A stretch of 64,000 nt of DNA from Actinernus sp. WN-2022 (taxonomy: Eukaryota; Cnidaria; Anthozoa; Actiniaria; Actinernidae). The stretch is from positions 6,487,083-6,551,082 of the forward strand of contig JAOWCC010000655.1 of NCBI GenBank assembly GCA_030867875.1, written 5' to 3'. Below, piece after piece: positions 43,092-54,254 of the stretch. The position numbers were made by a program, and so were the translations under genes. Numbering within the stretch: position 1 is the first letter of the stretch; each line of letters begins with the position of its first letter. A model generated the notes under the pieces. It ran no database searches. It saw only the letters and a program-made list of their open reading frames with translations, and was not told the DNA's origin.

Positions 43092-43516
43092 GCGATACTT
43101 TGCGTTGATAAACATTACAATTGTTATGCTAATGTACCAACCATGATTTCAAAAGAATGTGATGTAAAGTGGTAAGCTGTAGTGCTAAGTGTGGTATTGG
43201 TGCGTTTTATGGTCTCATCTGACTTGATAGCTCAGTTGGTAGAGCGCCAGACATGTAACTTGAAGGTCGTTGGGTTCGAGTCCCACTTGGGTCAGAGATT
43301 TTTTCTCTTTCCCTCGTAGGGCGTGCACACTTAGCACTACAGCTTACCACTTTACATCACATTCTTTACACTTACTAGTGCTTCGCGGCAAACATGATTT
43401 TATATCATAACTACATATATGATTTCAAAAGGCCGTTTTGTGTCAGGAACCAATGGATCTCTGGTTGGCACATTAATGACAATGGATGACGTGGCAGTGA
43501 GTATTGCTATTAGTGG
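43092..43516. mobile_element. Family O fold-back interrupted by a tRNA-bearing fold-back
   Basis: Outer ends 'taatagcgatactttgcg' and 'cagtgagtattgctatta' resemble the family O ends at 34791 and 35165. The insert at 43155-43364 has 39-bp perfect arms around a tRNA-like sequence. Confidence 0.75.
43155..43364 (+). mobile_element. Fold-back with 39-bp perfect arms and tRNA-like core
   Basis: Arms 43155-43193 and 43326-43364 are exact inverted copies (gaatgtgatgtaaagtggta...). The core (43219-43294) carries box A 'gatagctcagttggtagagc' and box B 'gttgggttcgagtcccac'. Ends 'ctgactt' and 'gggtcag' can pair with G-U wobbles. The anticodon arm does not fold properly (no T33 in place), so it is tRNA-derived rather than a functional tRNA. 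Confidence 0.75.
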
Positions 43517-43550
43517 GGTCTGAGCAAGCGCAACGCATTCTCTCCGTTAA

Positions 43551-43955
43551 ATTAACAATTATCCTTAAATGGCAAACACGCTTGAAACAATGATAATCGT
43601 TAATTCTACGACAAACCCTAACCCGAACCACAAACCAAACCAAACCCTAACCATCGGACGAGTTTACGGGTAAACGACGGGTTCTCACTCACCTAGAGCT
43701 AGGGTTCACAGGTAAACAAGAAGAAAAGGTAAAGAGAGGAAAAATTTTTTTGAGCGCTCCTACTCGGGCTCGAACTCAACCCTTTGCGTGTACTGCAGCG
43801 TAGACTACTACACTAAGCCGGTCTACCGCCGTTCGGAATGTAACAAATGTTTATCTTTATCCTTGACTGGTTTTAAGAATGTCATTAGAATTAACGATTA
43901 TCATTCTTTCAAGCGTGTTATCCATTTAAGGATAGTTGTTAATTCAATGGGGAGG
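43551..43955. mobile_element. Fold-back with possible tRNA-like core
   Basis: 'ttaacaattatccttaaatg' and 'gataatcgttaattct' pair with 'agaattaacgattatc' and 'atttaaggatagttgttaat'. The core reads, on the minus strand, 'ggcttagtgtagtagtctac' then 'gggttgagttcgagcccgag', a box-B-like word. Telomere-like 'aaaccctaac' words also occur. Confidence 0.65.
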
Positions 43956-43998
43956 ATGTGTTGGCAAGCGACACGGCCTGTATCAATCTATCCATTAC

Positions 43999-44281
43999 CT
44001 TTACTTTCTCTGTCTTTCTGTGCCTCCTTCGCCTTCTCTTCAGCTTCCTGTTCTTCTGGTGTTTTCACTTGGACTCTCATCTTCTGAGGTGATCGTGACT
44101 TCCGGCCCGTCTTTACTTCCGGAGTCTTTGACTTCCGGTCCTTCAAGTCACTTTTCCTTCTCTCACTTTTCAGTGAGTCACTCCGGGAATCTGCGGAACT
44201 CTCGCCTGAGGCCCCCTCTTTAGAGGCGCTCCGTGAGAGAGGGGACTGGGCATCAGGGGAGCCATCTATTACTGAACCACT
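43999..44281 (-). CDS. Long coiled-coil gene, 283-nt Ser/Lys-rich exon
   Basis: Acceptor tttcAG. Reads SGSVIDGSPDAQSPLSRSAS, KEGASGESSADSRSDSLKSE, then a KSDLKDRKSKTPEVKTGRKS block and QVKTPEEQEAEEKAKEAQKD. Donor AAAG|GTAATG. Phase 0 in and 1 out. A disordered, highly charged linker that turns into coiled coil at its end. Confidence 0.85.
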
Positions 44282-44375
44282 CTGAAAACGATTCCATTTT
44301 AAAAAGGATAATGAAACGCTTTTGTACCCCTCCCTATCCAAGAACGGCACCAGCCCATCCTCGGAAACACAGAAA

Positions 44376-44990
44376 ATCACGGCAAAACGTCACGCGCATG
44401 CGCTTATGATGAGCCCAGCGCGCGCGCGTCCGCCCATTTTCCCGCCCAAACTAAAAGAAAACAGAGGCAATCACCCCTGTTTCTAATTTTAAGTACGTAC
44501 ATGAAATGTTTCGCGAAAAATAGGGGAAAAATGAAATTTTCTGAACAATTCACTGTGAGTTTACTAAGTTATACAATTATTTACTAAAAAAGTTTAAAAC
44601 TTGTATTTGAAACCAGAGCCTTCGTTCTTTCGGCCAGCGGACCATAACGTTTTACCGCGATGTGGGGCCCAGCCGAGTTCAGACAAACTCGCGGCAAAAA
44701 GTTATGCTCCGCTGGCCAAAAGAACTAAGGCTCTGGTTTCAAATACAAGTTTCTTTTTTAGTAAATAATTTTATAAATTAGTTTACAAATTAAGAAAAGT
44801 TCAACTTGTTAAAGTCTTAGGCTTAGCTTTAGAGATGTTTTTTTCGCCAAACATTGCTCATGCGAACCTAAAATTAGAAACACGGGTGCTTGCCTCTGTT
44901 TTCATTTAGTTTTGGCGGAAAACTGGGGTATTGCGCGCGCACTGGGCTCATCAAATGCGCATGCGCGCGACGTTTTGCCGTAGGGTCAGA
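44376..44990. mobile_element. Family K fold-back with nested element L
   Basis: Outer arms: 'cggcaaaacgtcacgcgcat' / 'atgcgcgcgacgttttgccg', plus 'aacagaggcaatcacccctg' and its complement. Inner element (about 44583-44770): 'acttgtatttgaaaccagag' / 'ctctggtttcaaatacaagt'. Confidence 0.8.
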
Positions 44991-45244
44991 CAAAATCACA
45001 AGTACCCAGTTACTGTTGTCGCTGAGAACCTTACAAAAACTAGCCGAACACATATTAGTTACATACCCCTAGCATGCCAGAAGAATTGATCTTTAGGAAT
45101 ATCCCAAACGCCTTCCTCTTATAGAAAGCCTCGTCAGTCGTGCATGAAAAGCAAAGGCAGGCTCAAGAGGCCAGCGGTACATTGTAAAGGTAAAGCAACT
45201 TTAATAAATGTCGATAAATCGTGACAGTCTGATAAACTTGATCT

Positions 45245-45560
45245 CTGGTATAATTAACAATTATTCACCAAAGTGGAGGTGAATAGTGGTGGATATTTAG
45301 CGCTTCGGCGAGGTACATGTAAATATCCACTAATATTCACCAACACAGAGGTGAATAATTGTTTTAGTATATACCACACTCCAGGTGAACAGCCAGCACC
45401 AAATAGTTATTTTATTTTCTGTCAAATGGACAAAAACTCGCGCGAGATGATCGCTGCTTTGCTCGGAGGTGAATAGGAAATCATATTCACTGTTTGAGTA
45501 TCCAATCAGAGCGCGCGAAAAGTCATATTCACTGGTGTGGTATATACTAATCATTATTAT
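45245..45560. repeat. Repeat with 'attcacc' inverted words
   Basis: 'ttaacaattattcacc' / 'ggtgaataattgtt' and 'ggtatatactaat' / 'agtatataccac' are inverted within 300 bases. A dispersed-element copy is likely; no gene. Confidence 0.5.
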
Positions 45561-45579
45561 TATTTAGAGTCTATTAAGG

Positions 45580-45722
45580 TATGCTAACCTCCGTGGGAAG
45601 CGTGTAGCAGCTGACGTTGCGAGCGTTAGCCCTTCGTCAGAGCAAAAGAGCCTAAAGCTCTAAGGGCTAGCTCTCAAAACGTCAACTGCTACTCGCTTTC
45701 CACAGCGGTCTGAATACCTTAA
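45580..45722. mobile_element. Short imperfect fold-back
   Basis: 'agcgtgtagcagctgacgtt' pairs imperfectly with 'aacgtcaactgctactcgct'; inner 'gcgttagcccttcg' and 'aagggctagct'. A fragment with similar words lies at 56940-56985. Confidence 0.6.
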
Positions 45723-45829
45723 TCGAGTTTTAGTTGATTATACCAGCGTTTCCCTTACCCACCGACGCAGACCCCCGTTTTTACAGAAACTAGTCATCCA
45801 TTGATAAACTTGAGGCCGACGTGGGACCT

Positions 45830-45915
45830 ATCTGATTTTACGTCCTTATCCGAGAAGACGTGAAGGTCTAACCATTTGCAGTTCGAGAACAAAATTGCTT
45901 CACAAAGGCAGCACC

Positions 45916-45954
<39 letters not shown>

Positions 45955-46012
45955 CCGGGGTTTGAACTCCCCAACAGAGCGGCGCTTTCAGTCATTGATT
46001 TAACCGGGTGGG
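45830..46012 (-). mobile_element. tRNA-derived SINE, inverted copy of 23560-23815
   Basis: Complement of 'acgtccttatccgagaagac', 'aaaggcagcaccttctactc' and box B 'ggccggggtttgaactcc'. The 5' head is degenerate. Confidence 0.7.
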
Positions 46013-46274
46013 GGTTAAAAAAAACGCTTGTTTAGTCTTATCAACAAGACATGTAGGTCGGCTACTACACCCCACCCTTCTCCCCATACCAATAGCAATG
46101 AGCTCGTAACCCTCATTGGGAGCTACCCGCTCTCTACCCCCCTCAGGCTGATTCTCCCAGTGTCTTCTCCGTGAGAACAAAGCCCGAGCTTGTGACACAC
46201 CTTACTACTGAAACAAATCGAACCATTCACAGACATTGAAGAACTATGTAGTCTGTAAAATGTTTGTAAATGGT

Positions 46275-46585
46275 CACATTTAACATCTTACAGTCCTCTG
46301 ACTTACAGTTCTCTTACAGTCATCTTACAGTCCTTTTACAGTCATCTCACAGTCATCTTACAGTCATCTTACAGTCATCTTACAGTCATCTTACAGTCAT
46401 CTTACAGTCATCTTACAGTCATCTCACAGTCATCTTACAGTCATCTTACAGTCATCTTACAGTCATCTTACAGTCATCTTACAGTCATCTTACAGTCATC
46501 TTACAGTCATCTTACAGTCATCTTACAGTCATCTTACAGTCATCTCACAATCATCTCACAATCATTTTGCATAGTTCTTCAAAGT
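46275..46585. repeat. 11-bp minisatellite, about 27 copies
   Basis: The plus unit is cttacagtcat. On the transcribed strand each unit is atgactGTAAG, so a donor-like GTAAGA recurs every 11 bases. It starts about 50 bases downstream of the donor of the exon at 46636-46827. The long plus-strand open frame is an artefact of period 11. Confidence 0.95.
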
Positions 46586-46635
46586 CTGTAAATGCTACAA
46601 TTCTTCCAGTGTATGGAACTCAACACAATGATTAC

Positions 46636-46827
46636 CTTGCTTAACATCATTCTCACACTCTGTGCTGATGACTTGAGTGACAGCTTGCTCGTCCTTCCCT
46701 CTCCTTCACTACTCTCTGGAGAGAACAGTGAGCCTCTCTTACTGAGTGGGCTTCCTGTGCTGAGAGAGTTGCGTTTACTGGACTCGGACGAGATTTCGGC
46801 TTTCAGTTCTTCGTTCTTTTTCTTTGC
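46636..46827 (-). CDS. Long coiled-coil gene, 192-nt exon
   Basis: Reads AKKKNEELKAEISSESSKRN, SLSTGSPLSKRGSLFSPESS, then EGEGRTSKLSLKSSAQSVRM and MLSK before GTAATC. Phase 0-0. The end of a coiled coil is followed by a Ser-rich linker with RxxS and SP sites. Confidence 0.85.
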
Positions 46828-46879
46828 CTACACAAGATTTGAAAAAACAAATTAGTGCGTTTTCATCTAAGGGCTTCAT

Positions 46880-47226
46880 CTAAGGGCAGCATCTAAGGGC
46901 AGCAAATAATAATAATAATGGCCATATTTATATAGTGCCATATCACCACAGTCTCATGGCGCTTTACATATTACTGACATATCCCGTCAGTTTACAATGT
47001 TGAGTGTGTCGTTAGTACAATGGCCAGGCTGCTGTACCGGGTGACAACCCCCTTCTCTTTTTCGAGTAGTACAACAGGTTCTTTCACGTCCCCTTCAAAT
47101 ACTGATTAGAAGTAGGAGACAAGGCCAACGGCTTATAAACGTCCCTGCCCAAGGACGCGGCCGGGATTCGAACCCCCGACCTCCCGCACTCTAGACCGTG
47201 CTCTACCAACTGAGCTACCCGGTGAG
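46880..47226 (-). mobile_element. tRNA-derived SINE, copy 2 (inverted), with 3' tail
   Basis: On the minus strand: head with box A 'tagctcagttggtagagcac' and box B 'ggggttcgaatcccggcc', the body shared with 12743-12975, then 'gcgccatgagactgtgg', 'atatagtg...' words and a trailing ATT microsatellite. It is the most complete copy in the window. Confidence 0.85.
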
Positions 47227-47494
47227 GCGGTATATGGGCTGAAGGGCTGAAGGGCTAAAAGACTGGCGGGATAGTAAAACCATGAGTTCGTGTTCCGCAC
47301 TGCATTATCTTCTAGCCGGCCGTCTGAGAGAAAGGGCTATCAAACCAACGGTTCGTTGATAAAAAGGAAATAAAAATATTTCTATTTTTGCTTCGAACAC
47401 ATTCTACGACCAATCTATCTTAAATTATTGACATCAGCTCTATGACTTGATTAACTCTTATGAGCGGTTCTTTGATTAAGTAATAGGCCCTTTG

Positions 47495-47770
47495 TAGCTA
47501 GCACATCACGTGGTTGTACTGGAGAGCAAAAAATATCTGACTTCATTTATTTTAAGGCCTTATACGAGATCGGTATTGCTATTAGCAAAACCTGTTTGTA
47601 AATGCCATTATTCATCTCCAATCGATTGTTGATCTTTCTAAACCTGCGTTTTAAAAGTAGCTTGCTCTCCAGTATCCATGGCAACGCCTTTCCCATGGGA
47701 ATTACGAGCTCAATTCATTCGATAATGAAGTACTATATCAGCACGTGACTGTTAGCTGCAAAGGGCCTAT
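47495..47770. repeat. Family C repeat copy
   Basis: Full-length-looking copy: 'ggccctttgtagctagcac', 'atacgagatcggtattgcta', 'cctttcccatgggaattacg' and 'atatcagcacgtgactgtta'. Confidence 0.8.
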
Positions 47771-47934
47771 TGCTTTGGTTTAGCAGTGTTATAAATTTCA
47801 GCGGTATATATCAAATCATCATTAATTATTTATTTATTTTTATATATATTTTATAATAATATAATATATTATAAACCTCGATAATTCAGTTTTGTACTGT
47901 AACAGAGGTAAATGTAGAAATAAACGATCTTTAT

Positions 47935-48485
47935 AATAGCGTTTGCTTTGCTTTTCTATTGGTGTTGAAAAATGTTTTGTAATTATCAGTCCATCAGTTT
48001 TCAGTTTATTCACACACTTTTACACTAAGGGTGCGTTCGATTGACCGTATTCCGGAATAATAATACCTAGAATGATCATTACAAATCGCTTCTACTGGAT
48101 GTTTTTAGCCACTGGAATACTAAATGTATCCTGAATATCATATATCAGCAAGCATTTGTAGCTTACAGTGCAAAATATTCCCGAACCAGTGATTTCCAGA
48201 CACTATTCCATCTATTCCTATTGCGGAATACGGTCAATCGAACGCACCCTAAATCGAGAAGAAATGTACATTTAGAAATGAAAAGTATAAATAGGTCAAT
48301 ATTTAAATAGGTAGAAAAGTGCGCTGGTCAAAGGAGCAAAAGTTCTAGATAAACTAAAACCAAACATTGTTTGTGCCCATCATGTTCTCTTTTTAGCGAG
48401 TTATCCACGACTGCGTTTACTTATCCTCGTGATTGGTTCAAGTAACACCAATCATGAAATACTTCAGTTCGAAATCAAGTTTCTA
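47935..48485. mobile_element. Family B remnant interrupted by PIF/Harbinger-type MITE H
   Basis: Family B words lie at 47940-48000 and 48350-48480. Between them element H (48029-48252) has ends 'gggtgcgttcgattgaccgt' and 'acggtcaatcgaacgcaccc', flanked by TAA on both sides. A TWA duplication and long inverted ends are the signature of PIF/Harbinger MITEs. A second, end-less copy lies at 56985-57150. Confidence 0.8.
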
Positions 48486-48486
48486 T

Positions 48487-49817
48487 AGTTTAAAGTGCCT
48501 ATCACCCTTTTGCAATTTTGATATCTTATGAACCTCAGAAAAGTTTTGAGTACTTCTGTGAAGAAAGTTTTGGCTTAAAGTGACTACTTTATGTTCTACG
48601 CTTGAAATCGTGTAAATGTGACCTTTCCTGACCCATGACCGCGTAAGTAAAAGCCTGGGTCAAAACCTGGGTAGACGTCATCTTATTAATGCATTATTCT
48701 CCATGGCGCCTTTTTATCACAACAACATCGATGCATAGAAAATATACACAGGTTTTGAGTTGTTAGTAAAGAAAAAAGTCATTTTAGTCAACATGTTAAG
48801 TATTTCTTCAAATGATTGCAAATCCGAATTAATTATAATAATAATAATAATAATCTTTAATCCATTAAACACCAACTTTGGCACATTAGGATACAAATTC
48901 ATATACATCAATATATTTAAAAATATATATATATGAAAGTACGATCTGAATATTAAATTCAAATATAGTAAATCAAGTATTATTACAATTATTAAATAAA
49001 TCCAATACCTCCTTACAATATCTTAAAACCAGTTTCACAATAGAATCGTCATGCATACTAAAAATATATAAAAATAGCTCTTTTGGATCAAGCATAGCAA
49101 ACGAACTGTTGATATTGTATAAATCGTTCATAAATAAACTTCTAACTTGTTCAATTTTCCCATGAACGCACGACATTAAAATATGATATTCATCACCAAT
49201 TTCATTCGAATTGCATAGTGTGCACTTACGATCATCGTATTGTATATTGCTGTAGCGACCAGACTCAACAGGAAGTCGATGTGCTGACAGTCGTAACCTG
49301 GTTACAGCTTGACGACACTTAACATTTGCATCGGTAAGGTATCTCTCAAAACCGAAATTGATCTTAACTTTACTGAGAGTACGCAATTTACCACCTGATC
49401 GACTTTGTTGAGTGTGTTCCCTCCAGTAAAGAGAAAATAGATTATATAATTTTGTTTTTAAATATCTGCCTAAATTAGGTAATTGTTTATTCGAAACGTT
49501 GAACTCATGTAACGATTTTAACTCACACATACGTAACAAGTAATTGGTAAAAACGACTGACTGTTGATTAGAACAGATACAAACTCTCGCAGCTAAACCG
49601 ACGAGAGTGTTTTGATATGACGTCAAGATGACGTCTACCCAGGTTTCGACCCAGGCTTTTACTTACGCGTTCATGGGTCAGGAAAGGTCACATTTACACG
49701 ATTTCAAGCGTAGAACATAAAGTAGTCACTTTAAACCAAAACTTTCTTCACAAAAGTACTCAAAACCTTTCGGAGGTTCATGAGCTATCAAAATTGCAAA
49801 AGGGTGATAGGCACTTT
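48487..49817. mobile_element. Family D MITE split by a LINE insertion
   Basis: Left arm 48487-48835 ('ttaaagtgcctatcaccctt', 'ggtcaaaacctgggtagacg') and right arm 49618-49817 ('gatgacgtctacccaggttt', 'aagggtgataggcactttaa') are inverted copies. The family consensus 'ccgaattaattatatgacg' is broken exactly where the LINE starts and ends. Confidence 0.85.
48836..49617 (-). pseudogene. 5'-truncated non-LTR retrotransposon with ATA tail
   Basis: The minus-strand frame (open up to 49626, its first codons being MITE sequence) reads about 214 residues. They include VKCRQAVTRLRLSAHRLPVE, then KCTLCNSNEIGDEYHILMSC (CxxC...H...C), the post-RT cysteine/histidine region of jockey/CR1-like LINEs. Then come a stop at 48973-48975, an AT-rich 3' UTR and an (ATA)n tail at 48836-48856. 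The coding part is undamaged, so the insertion is relatively young, but it lacks the reverse transcriptase and endonuclease and is dead on arrival. Confidence 0.85.
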
Positions 49818-50027
49818 AAGCTTTTGTAATCCACTTTAATCTTGGTCATCCTCTATCGAAAAAGTTTGTAAAGCATATCAGGATATTCACATGGTATTTC
49901 TGTTTGATCTCATGGTGTTATTTTATAATTGTTTTAAAGAAACTGGAAGGTTCGATTCGATTGCCATAGCCCCTTTAACAGCTTGTTGAAACCCCAGCTT
50001 GTTAAAAACCCTAAAAACCTAGCCTGA

Positions 50028-50090
50028 TTTTCAGACGGTGTGAAGTCCTCCGTCGGAGAGCCTAGTACCATCTGAAAATCAGGCTACTAA
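50028..50090. repeat. Short perfect-arm hairpin
   Basis: 'tagcctgattttcaga' and 'tctgaaaatcaggcta' are exact inverted copies around a 30-base loop that holds another small pair (ctccg/cggag). Confidence 0.8.
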
Positions 50091-50484
50091 AAACCATCTT
50101 GGAGACCAGAATCAACTCTTATCTTATCAGAAGAATAGACCAGTTCGCGGTTTTCAGATTTCAGTATGTCATTGACACTTGTGATATCTCAGTTAATACT
50201 GAAAATGTGATGCTTTCGTGTCGGACGAATACTCACTGAATGCGAGCCGTCCAAAACTCTCCAAAATTTCCATGTTTTCTTATAAATCGAACGAGTTTGC
50301 ACCCATTTCAAAATGTCGGGGGAAAAACCGCGAACGAGTCAATTACAAGTCTTGTAAAAAGAACGTAAGGAGAGTGCTTTCATGATATCGGATCGAATTT
50401 CATTCCGAAACGAGTTCATTGTAGCTTCGTATTATTGCGCTGTTGTTTACGTATTACACGATACCTAGGAATCCTACCCCCCGG

Positions 50485-50485
50485 G

Positions 50486-50522
<37 letters not shown>

Positions 50523-50545
50523 AATTCCCTGGGGGGGGGGGGGGT
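50485..50545. repeat. Poly-G tract
   Basis: Two G homopolymers (about 30 and 13 bases) separated by 'caaattccct'. They are likely to be of uncertain length in the assembly. The proline-rich open frame across them is an artefact. Confidence 0.9.
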
Positions 50546-50999
50546 AAATTCACTGTGACAACGGTACGAAATCTCATACGCAGCGAGTCATGCCAGAATG
50601 AGTTCTTTCGTTTCGGAATGAAACTCGATACGGTATCATGCAAATACCCCTTTTATCGATTCGTGGCAAATGGAAAATTCCGATTGGTTCTTCAACGGTC
50701 CGGTCCGGTCCGGCCGGTACGACCGGTTTGTGGTTTTGGACCGCTGCGAGCTAGAGTAGTTGATTGAGATTTTTTGCACACGAAATATTGTTAGTGAAAA
50801 ATGCAACGAAAAAATACGTAATTGACTCAAGGTATAACACAAAAAGTAACGTCATGCAGAATATAAATAATATTGCAAAACCTTTTGGCAAAAAGCTTTT
50901 TTATTTTTTTGAACCAGAGGAGACGGATGAAATTCAGGCTAACATATATATTCTTTACATTTGTCCTAAGAGCAGAAACTCATCGAGAGGACTTATGTA

Positions 51000-52718
51000 A
51001 CATAATAAACTGACATAATTAACAGGGAACGAGAAAAAGCATTAAATATAGAAGAATAACACATTTAAAATAGATTAAGTAATTCAAAAAAGAAAGAAAA
51101 AACAATAATTAAGACGGGGAACCTGGCTTTTTAGTATTAAATACATGATTATTGTTTAGGACTGAATCTTCCAGAATCTAGAATATTTTTTTGAATTTCA
51201 ATAAACAGTCTGGCATTATCCTGAAATTCTAGATCGGGCGACCATGAAGCAGTATTTGAACACGGAAACGTGACATACTTTATTCTCGCGAAGCATTTAT
51301 AATTACAGACTATCTAACCGCAACAGTTCTATTTTCGACACCAAACCCGAAGAAAGGTCATGTTGGACCAGATTACTCAACAGTTTAACGACGGTTAAAT
51401 AATATCAGAAGGCGTCTTTGTTCAGATTTATTATTCTTCGGGAAAAGTCGCTAGGTGGTGTGATACACGAGCAGCAAAACAAACACATTTTGATTATGTT
51501 GACTGAATTGAGTCGTAAGAGCCAAAGTTCACCAATTGATGACGAAGTCAGGTGCTGTTAGTTGTTGTTAGGGAATTAACTTTAATTCAGTTTAATTGTT
51601 ATGAAAATACTTTAGAAATTTTCCATCCAAATTTCTCGTTATTTATGCAAAAACTAAGGAGAGAAGTTCTGTTTAGCATCCAGTGCCTTGAAAATTTATG
51701 AAATGTTCAACTCAACTCAAATGTTCAACTCAACTCACTCATGTTATCATGTCCTATATGTGCGATAATACTTGAACAAATCTATAACTGTTCAACAATT
51801 ATGCTTGGCGCAACAACCAACATACACACGTCCAACTAGTAAAACATATATAGACACATGAATGTATCTCTCAACACTGTAAAACAAATAACAACCAACA
51901 AGTTACAACAAATTAGTACCACCAAATTAGTCTATTTGGTGAAGTACGGAGAACAATCACGTCTATGAATCCCAACAGAGTATGAATATACACACGAGTT
52001 AATTCACTAGTAAACACAGCATCAATTGTCATTATGAGGTTATCAAAGTTTACTGAAGAAAACTCGGAGCCGAAAACTCTGTTCGACCACCAGTTTTAGA
52101 AATAAAGACTTTGAAGAAGACATTCGCGAGTAAAGCACAAATATTTGGAATGCAGTCTGTTGGTTAATACTTAGATGGAATCCCGGGATGGAATCGTTGA
52201 ACAAGTCTAGGTCCAATTAACAAATAAACAATCTATCGTTACAACTTGAAGTTTGACACGAATACTTCACTTACCCTTTCCTTGAAAAAAAACGCTACAA
52301 AACCTCCAATATCATTCCTTATGATGCAAATTTCAACACGAGTCCGAATTAAGCTTTGGAGCTGTGATCTAAATGGCGATAGCCTCAAGCACTCGCCGTA
52401 ATCCGAGCAACCTTTGATCGAGTTGGGTTCCTAGCAACAGATAGTCTGTAATTAATGCGAGGTCAGTCCACAAAAGTCTCAAGAGGTTTCAATTGCTCAC
52501 TGAATCATTCACGCGTACACCTTTACGCATACGTCAATGATATCAAGTGTCAACTCCAAAAAATATTAAATCTAAATCTAAATTAGGGACAACACTACTG
52601 GCAAAGCATAGAACTGCATCACGCCTGTCCGCTGTGTGCGATCCGTTAGTCCAGACTCAAAAAAGCCTGATTTTCGTAAATAAAAGCACAAGCAACATTC
52701 ATAGACAGTGCCGTATAT
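51000..52718. other. Intronic unique DNA, nothing recognised
   Basis: About 1.7 kb of AT-rich DNA without repeats shared elsewhere in the window and without a phase-compatible exon. Confidence 0.4.
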
Positions 52719-52784
52719 ATGATCATTAGCGGTACTTGTTCTACTCTCAGGTGTGAAAGAAGAACAAGTACCGCTAATGATCAA
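52719..52784. repeat. Hairpin with 23-bp arms
   Basis: 'gatcattagcggtacttgtt' pairs exactly with 'aacaagtaccgctaatgatc'; the loop is about 18 bases. Confidence 0.8.
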
Positions 52785-53309
52785 TGGGTATGTTGTTTGT
52801 GCTAATCGAGTGATAAGCATGGAATTTAGGGCATGCAACGTCCCAGTGACCTTCTATCATTGCGCGCCGGGAATCGAAATAATCAATAACGAGTGTTCAC
52901 TGTATAACCACTTTAGAAAAATGTCAAAACCCACGAAGGAATTTTCAAACATTGCATAGCATTGTTTCCGAAAATAAAACCTTGTATTCGCTTAGTCGCT
53001 TGGTCCTTCACTAGCGATATAAGTAACTGGGACAGAAACGGCTTACCTGAGCCCGTGATCCCGCGCGACGCATGGTTGGTTGCAAACGAGGTTTCGGTCG
53101 CGAGGGGGGTCATTTTCATTGTATTTCACAATAGGTCAAAGACCCCACTTTCCCCCACCACCCCACACCGCGGCAAAACGTCACGTGCGTGTTCTGTTGC
53201 AGGGGCAAGTATGTACGCGTATTTACGACGAGGGACTTGGTACACAGAACTGATGTCTTCGTTTTGCCCATAACTGCTAAACCAACGCAGAAGTCAACTC
53301 CCAAATGAT

Positions 53310-53500
53310 AAACTTTCTCATGAGGAAAGACAAAACTGAAGCAGAATATGTTTTCCAGGTAATCTGGAGAAAATGTGAGACAATTTTGATGAAGGATGGC
53401 AAAGATTCGAGTGGATGAAAAAAAAAATCGGTTTTTAGAAAAAATTAGAGCAACTTTAAATCGGTTCTCTGAAATCAAGTTTCTAGAATAAGCTTCTGTA
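53310..53500. repeat. Dispersed repeat family M copy
   Basis: Matches 38760-38960: 'aactttctcatgaggaaaga', 'tgagacaattttgatgaagg', 'aaatcggttctctgaaatca'. Confidence 0.6.
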
Positions 53501-53679
53501 ATCGACTTCAATTTAATTTAACTTTAATTCTTTCGCAGCAAAAGTTTGAAAAGTATATCAGGACATTCGCACAGTATTTTTTTTCGATTTCAAGTTGTTA
53601 GCCCCAAATGAACATGCACCTTACATAACTGTGCAAGACATTATGGATATTAGAACTTAATCCAAGTTATGATCAATGT

Positions 53680-54254
53680 TCTGTCTGTCGTATGCTGTTG
53701 ACCACTCACCGTTTGTCTGTGTGTCGTATGCTGTTGACCACTCACCGTTTGTCTGTGTGTCGTATGCTGTTGACCACTCACCGTTTGTCTGTGCGTCGTA
53801 TGCTGTTGACCACTCACCGTTTGTCTGTGCGTCGTATGCTGTTGACCACTCACCGTTTGTCTGTGTGTCGTATGCTGTTGACCACTCACCGTTTGTCTGT
53901 CTGTCGTATGCTGTTGACCACTCACCGTTTGTCTGTCTGTCGTATGCTGTTGACCACTCACCGTTTGTCTGTCTGTCGTATGCTGTTGACCACTCACCGT
54001 TTGTCTGTCTGTCGTATGCTGTTGACCACTCACCGTTTGTCTGTGTGTCGTATGCTGTTGACCACTCACCGTTTGTCTGTCTGTCGTATGCTGTTGACCA
54101 CTCACCGTTTGTCTGTCTGTCGTATGCTGTTGACCACTCACCGTTTGTCTGTCTGTCGTATGCTGTTGACCACTCACCGTTTGTCTGTGTGTCGTATGCT
54201 GTTGACCACTCACCGTTTGTCTGTGTGTCGTATGCTGTTGACCACTCACCGTTT
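53680..54254 (-). repeat. 36-bp minisatellite repeating the splice donor of the adjacent exon
   Basis: Sixteen GTGAGT donors at exact 36-base spacing (plus-strand 'accactcacc' at 53701, 53737 ... 54241). On the transcribed strand the unit reads QTVSGQQHTTDR or QTVSGQQHTTHR in the same frame as the exon at 54250-54371, and no stop occurs until about 53658. Each unit contains ACG|GTGAGT, as at the exon end. It may be intronic, or partly coding with a variable number of 12-residue repeats. Confidence 0.95.

Noticed and set aside
43219..43294. Functional tRNA gene
   Set aside because: Boxes A and B are good but the anticodon stem does not pair and T33 is missing; the acceptor stem needs several wobbles.
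43936..44223. Plus-strand frames of 95-99 codons over the exon at 43999-44281
   Set aside because: Antisense of a well-supported, phase-consistent exon.
46270..46644. 124-codon frame with HLTVILQSSYS repeats
   Set aside because: Period-11 minisatellite, antisense to the gene.
50416..50767. Proline- or glycine-rich open frames around 50.5 kb
   Set aside because: They come from G/C homopolymers of uncertain length.
52547..53273. Several 60-103 codon frames between 52.5 and 53.3 kb
   Set aside because: Overlapping on both strands, no motifs, no phase-compatible splice sites with the long gene.
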